Positions 46,164 to 55,779 of a DNA stretch of 64,000 nt are shown here, piece after piece. Positions within the stretch are counted from its first letter, which is position 1; each line of letters begins with the position of its first letter. The DNA comes from Rouxiella badensis (GTDB lineage: Bacteria; Pseudomonadota; Gammaproteobacteria; Enterobacterales; Enterobacteriaceae). Under the pieces are notes generated by a model. That model was not told the origin of the DNA. It saw nothing but the letters and a program-made list of their open reading frames with translations, and did no database searches. Location: the NCBI GenBank assembly GCA_026967495.1, contig CP114060.1, positions 4,216,001-4,280,000 on the forward strand, in the 5' to 3' direction. The translations under genes were made by a program, and so were the position numbers.

Positions 46164-48215
46164 TCAGGCGGGTAGCGTCGGCCAACGCTCGGAGGAATAA
46201 AGCCACATACGTATATTAAAGAGATAAAACAGTGGCATAAACAGATGCATATCCGTGCGGCACACCGGCTCAAGCTTGAGCAGCAGCAGGTTGAGTTCCG
46301 TCAGCAGCGACTGCGGCGGCGCAGCATAAATGTTCTTCAGACGTTGCTTGATATAGTTATTAATCTCAAACAGCAGCGCATCGGTATCGATACCGTTACT
46401 GCGTAACAACTCTTCGTGTCGGGCGTAGAAGTCGAATACGCTCACCCCCAACCAGATCTCGGTAATCAAATTGCCGCCCAGCGCCACGTTGGGAATAGGA
46501 TCAACTTTAATGCGCGGCAAAATAATATTGACCTTGTCTAGCATCCCCGCCACGTATTGCTGACGGCCAAGCAGTGAAGATTTGTTCATCTTGACGGCCT
46601 GCGTAAACTGCAACAGATCTTTGATACCCTTACGCAATGCGCGCTTGGCGGTCCATGACGGTCGCTTGTTACGAATAATCGCGGTGACCAGCACTGCAAT
46701 CAGAATCCCCACCACCGTCGAAATCGCCGAGTTGATGATGGAGAGCGGGTCGGGCCTGAAGTCATGACTCATGCCCATAAAGCTCGGGATTTGTGTCGCG
46801 ATGATCAGGCCAAAGATATTGCTCGCGGGCTTGGCAATCACCATGCCCAACGCCAGCAGTCCCGGCGCAAGGCAGATAACCAGCGCTTCAAAGCTCGTCG
46901 CCCAAGGAATAAGCACCAGCGTATAAATCAGGCTAGCGGCGATGGCAATAATGACCGCTTTTAGAAACACCTGAAGCGAGGCTATTGGACTATCATGCGC
47001 CGCAAAGAAAGAGCAGGCGATAGCCGCCATCACCGGCGCCGTTCCGCCGTGCTTCCATCCCGTGCCTATCCAGAACAGGCAGCAGAGCATAGTCACAATA
47101 AAAATAGTCAGCGATGACAGGAAAATCAGCCCCTTGTCGGCGTGTTTCTTAAACAGCGTAAACTTGGCCGGATTTCTTTCATCGTTCAGCGCGTTTACTT
47201 TCTCTTTTACCCCCAGATAGGCGTGCGCGATACGGATAAAGTTTTGCAGTCGTTCGACCAGGCCGGTTAACAGCAGCCCTTCCTCGGCGTTCATCTCCCC
47301 GCTTGCATAGAGCGCTTTTATTCGCTCCTGCGAGGCAACCATTTCTTCAACCAAAACGTCTGTGCTGCCAAACTGCTCAGGATTGTTCACCCATACCAGG
47401 AAATGACTGAAGGTTTCCGCGATAAAATCAGGGAAGGAAACGCCGTGTTCACTGAGCAGGATCAGCCGTTTTTCAATCGCGGTCAGCGTCGGGATCAGGT
47501 AGGACAAATGCTGATATTGCACCGTGACCATGCGAATGAGCGTGCGGGCCGAGTCTCCTTCATAGACACAGTGGGTGATCAACGCTTCGACATTGAGCGG
47601 ATAGTTCGCCATCTGAATCATAATGTGCTCGTTCTCCAGCGACTTTTCTTTCGACACGCGTGTCAGCATTTCGCTGCAGAGTTTTTTGGCACTTTCGAAC
47701 CAGTTATTGACGCTCATTTCCAGCAGCGTGCTCATTCGCACCGGGAAAATAATCATGTGAACCAGGGTGCTACAGACGATGGCGACCGTTATCTCCTCAA
47801 TACGTGAAATCACGGTATAGGTGATTTCCAACGGCGAATCGACGTCAGCAAACCCCATGATTGCCGCGCTGTATCCTGCCAGCATAAACACGTAGCTTTT
47901 CGGCGTGCGGTCGTGCAACGAGAGATAGAGGCAGAAGGCAATCCACAGCGATACGCTCACGCTGAACAGCAGGGGATAGAGTACGGTGATTGGATAGATA
48001 AAAAAGATAAAAGCTCCGCCCAATAGCGTTCCCATGAGGCGGAACACCGATTTCGAGAGCGTCGAAGCTGAATAAAGCTGTGAGATGATAAAAACGGAGG
48101 TAAGTGACCAGGCGGGTTTATCAAGATTAAGTTTTAATGCGATGTATAAAGCCAAAAATGCAGCAATACAGGTTTTTACCGAGAACAAAAAAGCATTTTT
48201 TGTTAGCCACTTCAT
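46164..48215 (-). CDS. FUSC-family (AaeB-like) efflux protein, copy 1
   Basis: 683 residues with two sets of about five membrane helices separated by a ~200-residue cytosolic part, the layout of AaeB/YccS/FUSC aromatic-acid exporters. It begins MKWLTKNAFLFSVKTCIAAF. Landmarks: LHDRTPKSYVFMLAGYSAAIMGF, WIGTGWKHGGTAPVMAAIACSFFA (second FUSC repeat) and PRIKVDPIPNVALGGNLI. Very similar to the gene at 49985-52054. AaeB normally works with an AaeA adaptor, which is not adjacent. Substrate unknown. Confidence 0.88.
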   Translation of the reverse strand: MKWLTKNAFLFSVKTCIAAFLALYIALKLNLDKPAWSLTSVFIISQLYSASTLSKSVFRLMGTLLGGAFIFFIYPITVLYPLLFSVSVSLWIAFCLYLSLHDRTPKSYVFMLAGYSAAIMGFADVDSPLEITYTVISRIEEITVAIVCSTLVHMIIFPVRMSTLLEMSVNNWFESAKKLCSEMLTRVSKEKSLENEHIMIQMANYPLNVEALITHCVYEGDSARTLIRMVTVQYQHLSYLIPTLTAIEKRLILLSEHGVSFPDFIAETFSHFLVWVNNPEQFGSTDVLVEEMVASQERIKALYASGEMNAEEGLLLTGLVERLQNFIRIAHAYLGVKEKVNALNDERNPAKFTLFKKHADKGLIFLSSLTIFIVTMLCCLFWIGTGWKHGGTAPVMAAIACSFFAAHDSPIASLQVFLKAVIIAIAASLIYTLVLIPWATSFEALVICLAPGLLALGMVIAKPASNIFGLIIATQIPSFMGMSHDFRPDPLSIINSAISTVVGILIAVLVTAIIRNKRPSWTAKRALRKGIKDLLQFTQAVKMNKSSLLGRQQYVAGMLDKVNIILPRIKVDPIPNVALGGNLITEIWLGVSVFDFYARHEELLRSNGIDTDALLFEINNYIKQRLKNIYAAPPQSLLTELNLLLLKLEPVCRTDMHLFMPLFYLFNIRMWLYSSERWPTLPA

Positions 48216-48399
48216 TTCTATTTAAACAAATCACGTAGATTTTAAAGCATTATTTTATACCCCCACGAAACTTGTTATCTTCTTTTGTTTGTAACAAAGA
48301 TATTCACAATTATGTCTAAATAAAACAAAAAATCAGCATTAACTGACGTTAATAGGCCTTCTGGCGCTAACGTTAATAAAATGGGTATGACTGCAAAGC

Positions 48400-48431
48400 A
48401 AAAAGCCCGTTTAAGATACCTCAAACGGGCT
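48400..48431 (-). terminator. Terminator of the MHS transporter gene
   Basis: On the minus strand AGCCCGTTT...AAACGGGCT followed by TTTTTGC, 6 bp past the stop at 48437. Confidence 0.9.
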
Positions 48432-48436
48432 ATCCT

Positions 48437-49753
48437 TTAGCGCGCCCCTTTCATCATCAGGGCAGTGACGGCAGAGAGCAGACAGCCCGCCAGCAGGTAG
48501 ACAGCAACGCTGTGCCAGTCGCCGCCCGAAAAGGTGACCAATCCGGCAGCAATCAATGGCGTAAATCCCCCACCCACTACGCTGGCGACCTGATAACCGA
48601 CGCCTGCACCGCTGTAGCGGTAGCTCGCACCAAACATTTCAGTAAACATCGGCTGCTGTACGCAAACCACCATGTCATGGGCAACATTGGCCAGCATAAT
48701 CGCGAAGAAGATGATCCAGAAAATTGAGTGTGCTTCCAGCGCCATAAAGAATGGGAAGGCGCTAAAAGCACCGATTAGCGCGCCGGTAATATAAATGCAC
48801 CGACGGCCAAAGCGGTCAGCCAGCCAGGCAAAGCATGGGATGGTCAGGCAGCTCAGGCCGCCAACTAACAAACCTATATTCAGGAACAGGTCGCGGGGCA
48901 AACCCAAATTCTGGGTAGAGTAGCTCAGCGCGAAGGTGGTGACGATATACATTGTCAGCAGTTCACTCAGGCGCAGGGCGATAATTTTTAAAAATGCGCT
49001 GGGGTGGCGTATCAATGCCTCCACAACCGGCAAACGCCGTTTAGCCTGTACGGCCGGTTTATGCTGACTCTGCTGTTCAAATTCGGCGGACTCAACGATG
49101 CCATTACGTACCCACAGCGCCGCCACCACCAATAACGTGCTGAACAGGAACGGAATACGCCAGCCCCAGCTCAGAAACTGTTCATCGCTGGTGAAATGGC
49201 TGATAAGCGAGACCAATCCGGTCGAGAGAAGAAGCCCGACGCCATAGCCAATCTGAACTCCACTGCTATAGAAAGCCTTTTTCTTCTCGGGCGCGCTTTC
49301 GACTGAAAGCACGGCTGCGCCTCCCCATTCGCCCCCCACGGCAAAGCCTTGTATTGCGCGCAGCGTCACTAATAACACCGGTGCCCACCAACCCATCACG
49401 CTAAAGCTCGGCAACAGACCAATCAGTGCAGTGGCCAACCCCATCATCCACACGGTCATCATCAGCATGCGTTTGCGGCCAAGACGATCGCCAAAATGGC
49501 CGAAAATTATCCCACCTAACGGTCGGAACAGAAAACCGACGCCAAAGGTCGCCAACGCGGCAATGGTTCCCATAGCCGGGCTTATCTGCGGGAAAAATTC
49601 ACGGTTAAACACCAGGGCGGCGGTGATGCCATAGAGCAGAAAGTCATACCAGTCTACAACGGCGCCTGCGAAGCTACCCCAGGCAGCACGACGGGCACGG
49701 TTGAGTGAAGACGTCTCCTTACCAGGGGTAATCGAAATGAGGGTGGAGTCCAT
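48437..49753 (-). CDS. MHS-family MFS transporter (ShiA-like)
   Basis: 438 residues, 12 helices. Seen: AAWGSFAGAVVDWYDFLLYG in helix 1, motif A GHFGDRLGRKRMLMMT, RAIQGFAVGGEWGGAAVLSVE in helix 4-5, and SWGWRIPFLFS after helix 6, all classic metabolite:H+ symporter signatures shared by ShiA, KgtP and ProP. ShiA takes up shikimate; aromatic-acid transport would fit the neighbouring AaeB-like genes, but that is inference. It lies between two FUSC paralogs on the same strand. Confidence 0.87.
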   Translation of the reverse strand: MDSTLISITPGKETSSLNRARRAAWGSFAGAVVDWYDFLLYGITAALVFNREFFPQISPAMGTIAALATFGVGFLFRPLGGIIFGHFGDRLGRKRMLMMTVWMMGLATALIGLLPSFSVMGWWAPVLLVTLRAIQGFAVGGEWGGAAVLSVESAPEKKKAFYSSGVQIGYGVGLLLSTGLVSLISHFTSDEQFLSWGWRIPFLFSTLLVVAALWVRNGIVESAEFEQQSQHKPAVQAKRRLPVVEALIRHPSAFLKIIALRLSELLTMYIVTTFALSYSTQNLGLPRDLFLNIGLLVGGLSCLTIPCFAWLADRFGRRCIYITGALIGAFSAFPFFMALEAHSIFWIIFFAIMLANVAHDMVVCVQQPMFTEMFGASYRYSGAGVGYQVASVVGGGFTPLIAAGLVTFSGGDWHSVAVYLLAGCLLSAVTALMMKGAR

Positions 49754-49933
49754 ACTTGTCCTGTTTACACTTATTTTTTATTACGAGTATTGGTCGAGGA
49801 TGATTTACGTTACGTCCGATATTTTGCGACGGCCCATGAGACTACCCTGACAACAGGTGCGAGGAAACATAAATTTGAGAAAAATACGCGAAGAGTTTAG
49901 CGCTAAGTCGGGTTTCATCCCAGGGGCCATAAA

Positions 49934-49958
49934 AAAAGCCCCTTTGTCAGAGGCTTTT
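49934..49958. terminator. Terminator after FUSC copy 2
   Basis: AAAAGCC (49934-49940) pairs with GGCTTTT (49952-49958); it lies 27 bp beyond the minus-strand stop at 49985. Stem of 7 bp, A-run on the plus strand giving a T-run for the minus transcript. Confidence 0.7.
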
Positions 49959-49984
49959 AAATAATTATCTTATAGATTATGAGG

Positions 49985-52054
49985 TTATTGAGTTAACGGC
50001 AGAGTATTTTCTTCGGCTGGCCAACGCAGCGCCGGATAGAGCGCCATGCGAATGTTAAACAGATAAAACAGCGGCGCGAAGAGCTGCATGTCTGAGCGGC
50101 AAAGTGTTTCGGTGCGCAGCAGCAGTTTATCCAGTTCATCAAGCAGCGACTGCGGCGGCGCGATGTAGATATTCCTCAACCGCTTTTTAAAATAGCCGGT
50201 AATCTCAGCCATCAGCGCATCGCTGTCGAGAGTATTGTCTTTGAGCAACTGGTGATGACGCGCATAAAAGTCGTAGCAGTTTACGCCGAGCCAGATTTCA
50301 GTGATCAGATTGCCGCCCAACGCCACACCTGGGATAGGATCGACCTTATTTCGCGGCAGAATGATGTTTATCTTGTCTATCATGCTGGCGACATACTGCT
50401 GACGCGACAGCAACGACGACGCGTTCATCTTGATCTCGGAGGTAAACTGCAGCAGCTCTTTGACGCCTCTGCGCAGCACGCGACGGGCAGTCCACGCAGG
50501 CCTTTTATTACGCAAAACGGCTGTAATGACTACGGCTATCACAATGCCCACGACGGTGGAAATAGCGGCATTGATAATCGACAGTAAATCAGGTTTGAGA
50601 TTGTGCGTCATACCGATAAAACCGGGGATCTGGGTCGCAATAATCAGCCCGATAAAGTTGGTCGACGGATTGGCGATGACCAGCCCCAAAGCAATCAGGC
50701 CCGGTGCCAGAACGATTATCAGCGATTCGAAGGTAACGGTACCGGGAATAAAAATCCCGACATATATGATACTGACCGCGATAGCCACCAGTACGCCCTT
50801 CAGAAAGACTTTCATCGAGCCAATAGGACTGTCGAGTGAGGCAAAGAATGAGCATACGACCGCCCCCATCATCGGCGCCGTTGATCCGTCTTTCCAGCCG
50901 GTGCCAATCCAGAACAGGCAGCCGACCATGGTCGCAAAGAAGGCGGTAAAGCAGGAAAGCAGGATCATCCCGCGGTCAGCATGCCTTCTGATTAACTTGT
51001 CTTTATTGCGTTTTCGCTGCTGCCCCATCAAGTTCACACGCTCTTTAGCACCCAGATAGGATTCGGAAAGACGAATGAAATTCAACAAACGTTCCATCAG
51101 GCCAATGAGCAGCAGACTTTCCTCTGCGCTGATATTACCGCTGGCATAAAGCGTTTTTATCCTTTCCTGCGACGCGCCGATGTCGTCCTGAATCCGCTGC
51201 GCATTGCCGCTTTCCTCCGGGCTGTTGAGCCACTGAAGAAAATGGCTAAACGACTCGGCGACAAAATCGGGGAAGCTTATCCCCTGCTCTGCCAGCAGGC
51301 TCAGGCGCTTTTCAATCGCGGTCAGGGTCGGGATAAGATAAGAGAGATGTTGATACTGTGCCCCCACCAGCCGAATGAGCTTTCTGGCCGAATCCCCTTC
51401 GTAAACCAGGTGAGTTATCAAGGTTTCAACGTTGAGCGGATAGTTAGCCATCTGCACCAGAATCTGGTCACGCTCCGGGGTGCTGTCTTTGGATTCTGCG
51501 GTCAGCAGCTCATTACAGAGGCTTTTGGCGCTGTTGTACCAGTTGTTGACGGTGCTTTCCAACAGATTGCGCATTCGCACCGGAAACACCAGCATGTGGA
51601 TTAGGCTACTACAGATAATGGCGACGGTAATCTCTTCTACCCGCGAAATCACCGTATAGGTAATGCTCAGCGGCGTAGTCACATCGGCAAAGCCCATGAT
51701 TGCGGCGCTGTACCCGGCCAGCATAAACACATAGCTTTTCGGCGTGCGATCGTGAAGAGAAAGAAACAGACAGACAGCGACCCACAGCGACACACTGAGG
51801 CTGAAAAGCAGGGGGTGCTGTACGGTGAGAGGATAAATGATAAAAATGAATATCCCGCCCAGTACGGTGCCTAAAAAGCGAAACAGCGCTTTCGACAGCG
51901 TGGAGGCCGAATAGAGTTGAGAGATAACGTAAACCGAGACCATGGCCCATGCGGGCTTATCGAGATTCAGCTTAAGTGCAATATATAACGCTAAAAAAGC
52001 CGCTATGCAGGTTTTTACCGCAAACAAAAGCGCACTTTTTGTTAACCATTTCAT
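49985..52054 (-). CDS. FUSC-family (AaeB-like) efflux protein, copy 2
   Basis: 689 residues, co-linear with the gene at 46164-48215 from the first residues (MKWLTKSALLFAVKTCIAAF) to the last (PLFYLFNIRMALYPALRWP). Long stretches are identical, such as LHDRTPKSYVFMLAGYSAAI. Same two-block membrane layout. The two copies flank an MHS transporter and diverge mainly in the cytosolic region, so the duplication is not recent. Function as an aromatic-acid or drug exporter is inferred from the family. Confidence 0.88.
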   Translation of the reverse strand: MKWLTKSALLFAVKTCIAAFLALYIALKLNLDKPAWAMVSVYVISQLYSASTLSKALFRFLGTVLGGIFIFIIYPLTVQHPLLFSLSVSLWVAVCLFLSLHDRTPKSYVFMLAGYSAAIMGFADVTTPLSITYTVISRVEEITVAIICSSLIHMLVFPVRMRNLLESTVNNWYNSAKSLCNELLTAESKDSTPERDQILVQMANYPLNVETLITHLVYEGDSARKLIRLVGAQYQHLSYLIPTLTAIEKRLSLLAEQGISFPDFVAESFSHFLQWLNSPEESGNAQRIQDDIGASQERIKTLYASGNISAEESLLLIGLMERLLNFIRLSESYLGAKERVNLMGQQRKRNKDKLIRRHADRGMILLSCFTAFFATMVGCLFWIGTGWKDGSTAPMMGAVVCSFFASLDSPIGSMKVFLKGVLVAIAVSIIYVGIFIPGTVTFESLIIVLAPGLIALGLVIANPSTNFIGLIIATQIPGFIGMTHNLKPDLLSIINAAISTVVGIVIAVVITAVLRNKRPAWTARRVLRRGVKELLQFTSEIKMNASSLLSRQQYVASMIDKINIILPRNKVDPIPGVALGGNLITEIWLGVNCYDFYARHHQLLKDNTLDSDALMAEITGYFKKRLRNIYIAPPQSLLDELDKLLLRTETLCRSDMQLFAPLFYLFNIRMALYPALRWPAEENTLPLTQ

Positions 52055-52180
52055 ATTTTTATCAACAGTTCACAATTTTCTAAAACAGCATTTTATACCG
52101 ATCGAGATAATAGTGCTGCGTTCTGCAAATATTAAGTTTGTAACAAATTGCTTACAAATACACCATTAGCAGAGAATAAC

Positions 52181-52202
52181 GGGCAGCGAGGGGCTGCTGC
52201 CC
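52181..52202 (-). terminator. Possible terminator of the tailspike gene
   Basis: GGGCAGC (52181-52187) pairs with GCTGCCC (52196-52202), 33 bp beyond the tailspike stop on the minus strand. It has little T-tract. Confidence 0.5.
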
Positions 52203-52234
52203 GTGGATAGGTTAATTTTCTGAGGCAAATAACC

Positions 52235-54235
52235 TTAAATCCTGATGGCGTTGACGGCCACAGCCATCGACGTTTGCGCTTCCTGACGGAAGTTCATCTG
52301 CACGCCAGACGTCGTATCCGTGAAGGTAACAGCAATCGCGTCCCCACTGTAGGTCGAAACAACAACGTGAGAGTACGATCCGCCTGAGGAAATAACGAAT
52401 ACGCGGTATGAACCACAGGTGCCCGCGTAGTTGGTTTTGAGGGTAATATCATACATAGTCCCCTCGGCGTAATATTTGTCGGTGCTCTGATCCACTAAGG
52501 TTAATAGCGCCGATGTTGTGCTGGACGAGGCGGCAATCTGACTGGCAAAAGCGCCCCCTTCAATCAGACGATACGCTGTAGACAACTTCGAAGGGAAGTT
52601 CACGTAGCTGGACGTGAAGTTCGCTATAGGCGTGCTAGCCAGCGCATAGTTGTAAAACGACAGTGCCGTACCCGAGTTGGAAATGCCGAAGCCCCGGAAA
52701 CTGTCGGTGGTGCCTGAGAACGAGTTTTGATACTGGAAACTTGAGGTATACAAGTTGCCGCCAATGATGCCGGAGATGTAACCTGCAACAACCTGAATTC
52801 GACCAAAAGGTGCACGTTCGAAGTCATGCAGAATGTCGAAGTAGTTACTGCCGCTAGCGTTATCCCCTGCGATTTCCGAGGTGCTAAATACCAGTGATAC
52901 GCCGGTTACTGTGGTACAGCTGATAGTTGAGCCTGCAGTCCAGGGTACCGCACCCGTGCCGCTGGCTTTGGAGATATTGCTGGAAGCCGCCACAACAATG
53001 TAGGTCGTACCCTGATAGGTATAGTAGAATAGGAACTCCATCTGGGTCGTGCCATCGGTGAGTTTCAGCCCCGTCTGGCCGGCAATGGAAGACAGCCCAG
53101 TGGTGGTGCTCAGACCGAGAACAGCGAGGTAGGTCCCGTTATAATCCCAGTCGCCGCGAATCTGACCGTACTGACCGGCATCAAAGTACCACATGCCGCC
53201 CCAGCGGTTATTGGCGATAAATTTGACGTCGATGATCCAGGCTTCAACAATCGGACTGGTTCCGCTGGTACCGTTGGCCAGATAGACGCCCATCCAGTTG
53301 CCTACCCAGTTATCACCGGTTATCCAGTTAGTCGCACTGGTGTAGTCATGCTGCCCCATACGCATGACCGCAATACAGTTCGTCGCATAGCCGATATGAA
53401 CGTGAGAGGTACCGTAACCGTAAGAAACACCAGTAATACCGTCTGCCTTGCTGCCACCATCCAGATAGTTGATGAACAGGTTCAATCCAACGATGTTGCC
53501 GGTAGTATCACCAATTGAAATTACCGGTGTCGCATCCCAGAAAGTGGTATTGCTTGGAAATGCACTCAGGGTCGTGATTTTGTAAATCGCGATATTCAGG
53601 CCTGAAGACGGCACATTGCGAATTTTTACCGTGCTGCTCACGGCATAAGAACCCGTGCCTCGCACGTTATAGATTCCAAGGGTGTTGGTCGCGTCAATCG
53701 CTGCCTGAATCGCCGTGGTCCAGTCACCGGCTGCGGAATTGGTATCAGCGTAATCTTCGATATCAATCCAACGCGCCTGTTTTGAAGTGAGCGAGCTTAG
53801 CTGTGTGGTACCTGAATTGAACGCTGCGCCCAGCGTGCCTGCGCTATAGCTGACGCTGCTGTTCCAGCCAACATAGTTAGCGCCACCGGTCCCTGCCAAT
53901 GCGGTTTGCATGGTACTTAACACGCGGTTTGCTGCCGCAGTCTCATAGCCGTCGGTAAAGATAACGGCACAGGGTACAGAGGTCGCTCCGCTTGACGCTG
54001 CGGTTACGGTAAATGTGCCTTTGGTAGTGCTTGTTGCGTAAGCAGAAGCCACACCGGTGGAGTCAGTTGTCACCGAGGTCGCGCTCAGGGTGACTCCTGT
54101 CGTTGCAGTAAGAGTAATAACTTGCCCGGACACCGCTTTGCCACTTGAATCAACACAGGTCATTGCCAATACATCTTGAGAGCTACCGTCAGCCGCAGCG
54201 CCATTGCTTGGGCAAATCAGGGTAATAGTCGTCAT
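52235..54235 (-). CDS. Phage tailspike-like protein: Ig-like (Big_1) domain plus beta-helix
   Basis: 666 residues. Residues 1-95 form a bacterial Ig-like domain (MTTITLICPSNGAAADGSSQ, VDSSGKAVSGQVITLTATTG, STGVASAYATS). Then come RWIDIEDYADTNSAAGDWTTAIQAAIDAT and NVRGTGSYAVSSTVKIRN, the entry of a pectate-lyase-type right-handed beta-helix used by phage tailspikes and capsule depolymerases. The C-terminal ~120 residues look like a trimerising or binding head. No signal peptide. AAGGATATACCC precedes the ATG. Last gene of the lysis operon. Enzyme activity and receptor are unknown. Confidence 0.78.
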   Translation of the reverse strand: MTTITLICPSNGAAADGSSQDVLAMTCVDSSGKAVSGQVITLTATTGVTLSATSVTTDSTGVASAYATSTTKGTFTVTAASSGATSVPCAVIFTDGYETAAANRVLSTMQTALAGTGGANYVGWNSSVSYSAGTLGAAFNSGTTQLSSLTSKQARWIDIEDYADTNSAAGDWTTAIQAAIDATNTLGIYNVRGTGSYAVSSTVKIRNVPSSGLNIAIYKITTLSAFPSNTTFWDATPVISIGDTTGNIVGLNLFINYLDGGSKADGITGVSYGYGTSHVHIGYATNCIAVMRMGQHDYTSATNWITGDNWVGNWMGVYLANGTSGTSPIVEAWIIDVKFIANNRWGGMWYFDAGQYGQIRGDWDYNGTYLAVLGLSTTTGLSSIAGQTGLKLTDGTTQMEFLFYYTYQGTTYIVVAASSNISKASGTGAVPWTAGSTISCTTVTGVSLVFSTSEIAGDNASGSNYFDILHDFERAPFGRIQVVAGYISGIIGGNLYTSSFQYQNSFSGTTDSFRGFGISNSGTALSFYNYALASTPIANFTSSYVNFPSKLSTAYRLIEGGAFASQIAASSSTTSALLTLVDQSTDKYYAEGTMYDITLKTNYAGTCGSYRVFVISSGGSYSHVVVSTYSGDAIAVTFTDTTSGVQMNFRQEAQTSMAVAVNAIRI

Positions 54236-54300
54236 GGGTATATCCTTTTGGGTTGGGTGGAGTCGTGTTTGTTTGCGTAAAATTCACGCAGTAGCGCAGG

Positions 54301-54624
54301 CTATTTCTGCCTGGCCTGTTCTATTTGGCGGATGCCATCGAGCTGGGTATTACAGTTTTGCAGGTCGGTCAGTAACAGCTCATTCCATAGAACGGAGGAG
54401 CCATAGGTAAGAGGGTTATCGGGTGGAGGTGAGGGGTCGCACTGCGCCAGCAGATTGGCCGGTATTGGCGTCACGGGTGTCTTAACGTACTGCGTTGTAG
54501 TGGTTGAGCAGGCTGTCATTAGCGGCAGCAGGCACAGACACCACAGCGCAAGGTGCCGTTTCAAGCAGCGTTTTAATAACGGTCTGGCGTTGCTGGCTAG
54601 CGGCCTGATTATTTTTTTGTTCAT
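54301..54624 (-). CDS. Outer-membrane spanin Rz1
   Basis: 107 residues read in a different frame and partly inside the Rz gene, the classic nested Rz/Rz1 layout (overlap 54482-54624). It has a lipoprotein signal ending LPLMTAC with the lipidated Cys near residue 39, followed by a Pro-rich short mature region (TPVTPIPANLL, DPSPPPDNP). Rz1 forms a complex with Rz that fuses inner and outer membranes at the last step of phage lysis. Confidence 0.85.
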   Translation of the reverse strand: MNKKIIRPLASNARPLLKRCLKRHLALWCLCLLPLMTACSTTTTQYVKTPVTPIPANLLAQCDPSPPPDNPLTYGSSVLWNELLLTDLQNCNTQLDGIRQIEQARQK

Positions 54625-54835
54625 TCAGCGTCGCTCCTGAAATCTGATTGAATATGCCCACGCTTAAGGCCTGTGACTGAGTGATAAACTCAGCCTCATT
54701 TTTCTGTTCGGTAAGAGAAGAGAGTGCTTTCTCCTGTGAAACCGTCTTACCGTAAAAATGAAAGGCGATAGCCATCAACAGGCCGATGCAGGCCAGAATC
54801 AGCAGGGTAGTTATCACGGCGATTTTGTTGATCAT
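54482..54835 (-). CDS. Inner-membrane spanin Rz
   Basis: 117 residues: an N-terminal membrane anchor (IAVITTLLILACIGLLMAIAFHFYG) and a periplasmic coiled-coil region rich in Gln, Glu and Lys (QEKALSSLTEQKNEAEF, LNEQKNNQAASQQRQ). Its ATG overlaps the endolysin stop (ATGA, 54832-54835), so the two are translationally coupled. Rz1 is encoded within its 3' half in another frame. Confidence 0.85.
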   Translation of the reverse strand: MINKIAVITTLLILACIGLLMAIAFHFYGKTVSQEKALSSLTEQKNEAEFITQSQALSVGIFNQISGATLNEQKNNQAASQQRQTVIKTLLETAPCAVVSVPAAANDSLLNHYNAVR

Positions 54836-55326
54836 GTTTGCCCCATTAGACAGACTTGCCGGTCAATTTCACGGCGGTTTATCAGGCCACGATTACGCTG
54901 TTTATTGACATAAACCCATTTTCGCAGGCCGTCGCAGGCCTGCTGCGTATCACCGGCATTGAGGTTTCTTAGCAACGAAGAGTGCTGGAATGCGCTGATG
55001 CCCACGTTGTAGGCGAAAGAATAAAGGGCGGCTCGGGTATAGTTATCAACAGGCACTTTTACCGCCGCATCGACCGCTTTCTTGACCGGAGCCAAATGTT
55101 TGACCAACAGTTCCTCACACTCTTTGTCCGAGTAGTACTTCCCGGGAATGACGTCTGGCCCTGTGATGCCACTGCACACCGTCCATACGCCACCAACATC
55201 GCGGTACGGCGTACTTTTCTGCCCTTCAATGCCTTCTGGCCCACCGAGTAAAGCGATCACAATCGTTAGCGCGGTTGCCCCGCTCAACTTCACTAATTTG
55301 CTTTTTAAAACAGGTGACATCACCAT
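54832..55326 (-). CDS. Phage endolysin (GH24 lysozyme) with N-terminal SAR-type signal
   Basis: 164 residues. An N-terminal hydrophobic stretch (LSGATALTIVIALLGGPEG) suggests a signal-arrest-release endolysin. The T4/P22-type catalytic triad E34-x8-D43-x5-T49 is present (EGQKSTPYRDVGGVWT), followed by CSGITG and the FAYNVGISAFQHSSLLRNLN and CDGLRKWVYV motifs. It cleaves peptidoglycan. The ATG overlaps the holin stop (TGATG); a second ATG at 55320 is also possible. Confidence 0.9.
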   Translation of the reverse strand: MVMSPVLKSKLVKLSGATALTIVIALLGGPEGIEGQKSTPYRDVGGVWTVCSGITGPDVIPGKYYSDKECEELLVKHLAPVKKAVDAAVKVPVDNYTRAALYSFAYNVGISAFQHSSLLRNLNAGDTQQACDGLRKWVYVNKQRNRGLINRREIDRQVCLMGQT

Positions 55327-55631
55327 CAGGTACCTACCTTGTTCATGACATCTTTTACCTCTTCAGCAACGTTTGCCGGCACGACTTCGGCATTATTTTT
55401 CCTGCCAGCGAGATAGGAGCGTAGGATCTCCGTTCTTTTTTCATCTTCGTTCTGCCTTTCTTTCAAGGCACGTTTGTTGTTGAGGTAGGAATTGAAAGAA
55501 AGCAATGCGCCAAAAATGGCACAAAACACATAAATCCATTGCTCGGTAGTCAGACCCGCCGCACTAAAGAGTGCGGTGATCGTCGCCCAGAAATGCGTCC
55601 AGAATCCGTCACTTTGTGGGTTCATTTTCAT
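55326..55631 (-). CDS. Phage holin
   Basis: About 101 residues from the ATG at 55631 (MKMNPQSDGFWTHFWATITA), preceded by GGAGG at 8 bases. Two hydrophobic segments (FWTHFWATITALFSAAGL and WIYVFCAIFGALLSFNSYL) and a charged C-terminal tail (NNKRALKERQNEDEKRTEIL) fit a class II-like holin. It directly precedes the endolysin, with stop and start overlapping. It sets lysis timing by making inner-membrane lesions. Confidence 0.8.
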   Translation of the reverse strand: MKMNPQSDGFWTHFWATITALFSAAGLTTEQWIYVFCAIFGALLSFNSYLNNKRALKERQNEDEKRTEILRSYLAGRKNNAEVVPANVAEEVKDVMNKVGT

Positions 55632-55743
55632 CGTCTCCACCTCCAACTGTCGTTGGTTGTGCTCTATGGTCTCGGGGAATAGCGTTAAAGCATCCTAGGC
55701 TACGTTGTGTTACACCAGGCGCTCGAAGGCCCTTCATGGTCTG

Positions 55744-55779
55744 TAGAAAGGAATCAATAGAAAGGGGTTGATAGAAAGG
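55744..55779. repeat. Three 14-bp-spaced TAGAAAGG direct repeats
   Basis: TAGAAAGG starts at 55744, 55758 and 55772, an exact 14-bp period with varying 6-bp spacers. It lies between the double terminator and the holin start on the minus-strand transcript (where it reads CCTTTCTA). Confidence 0.75.
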
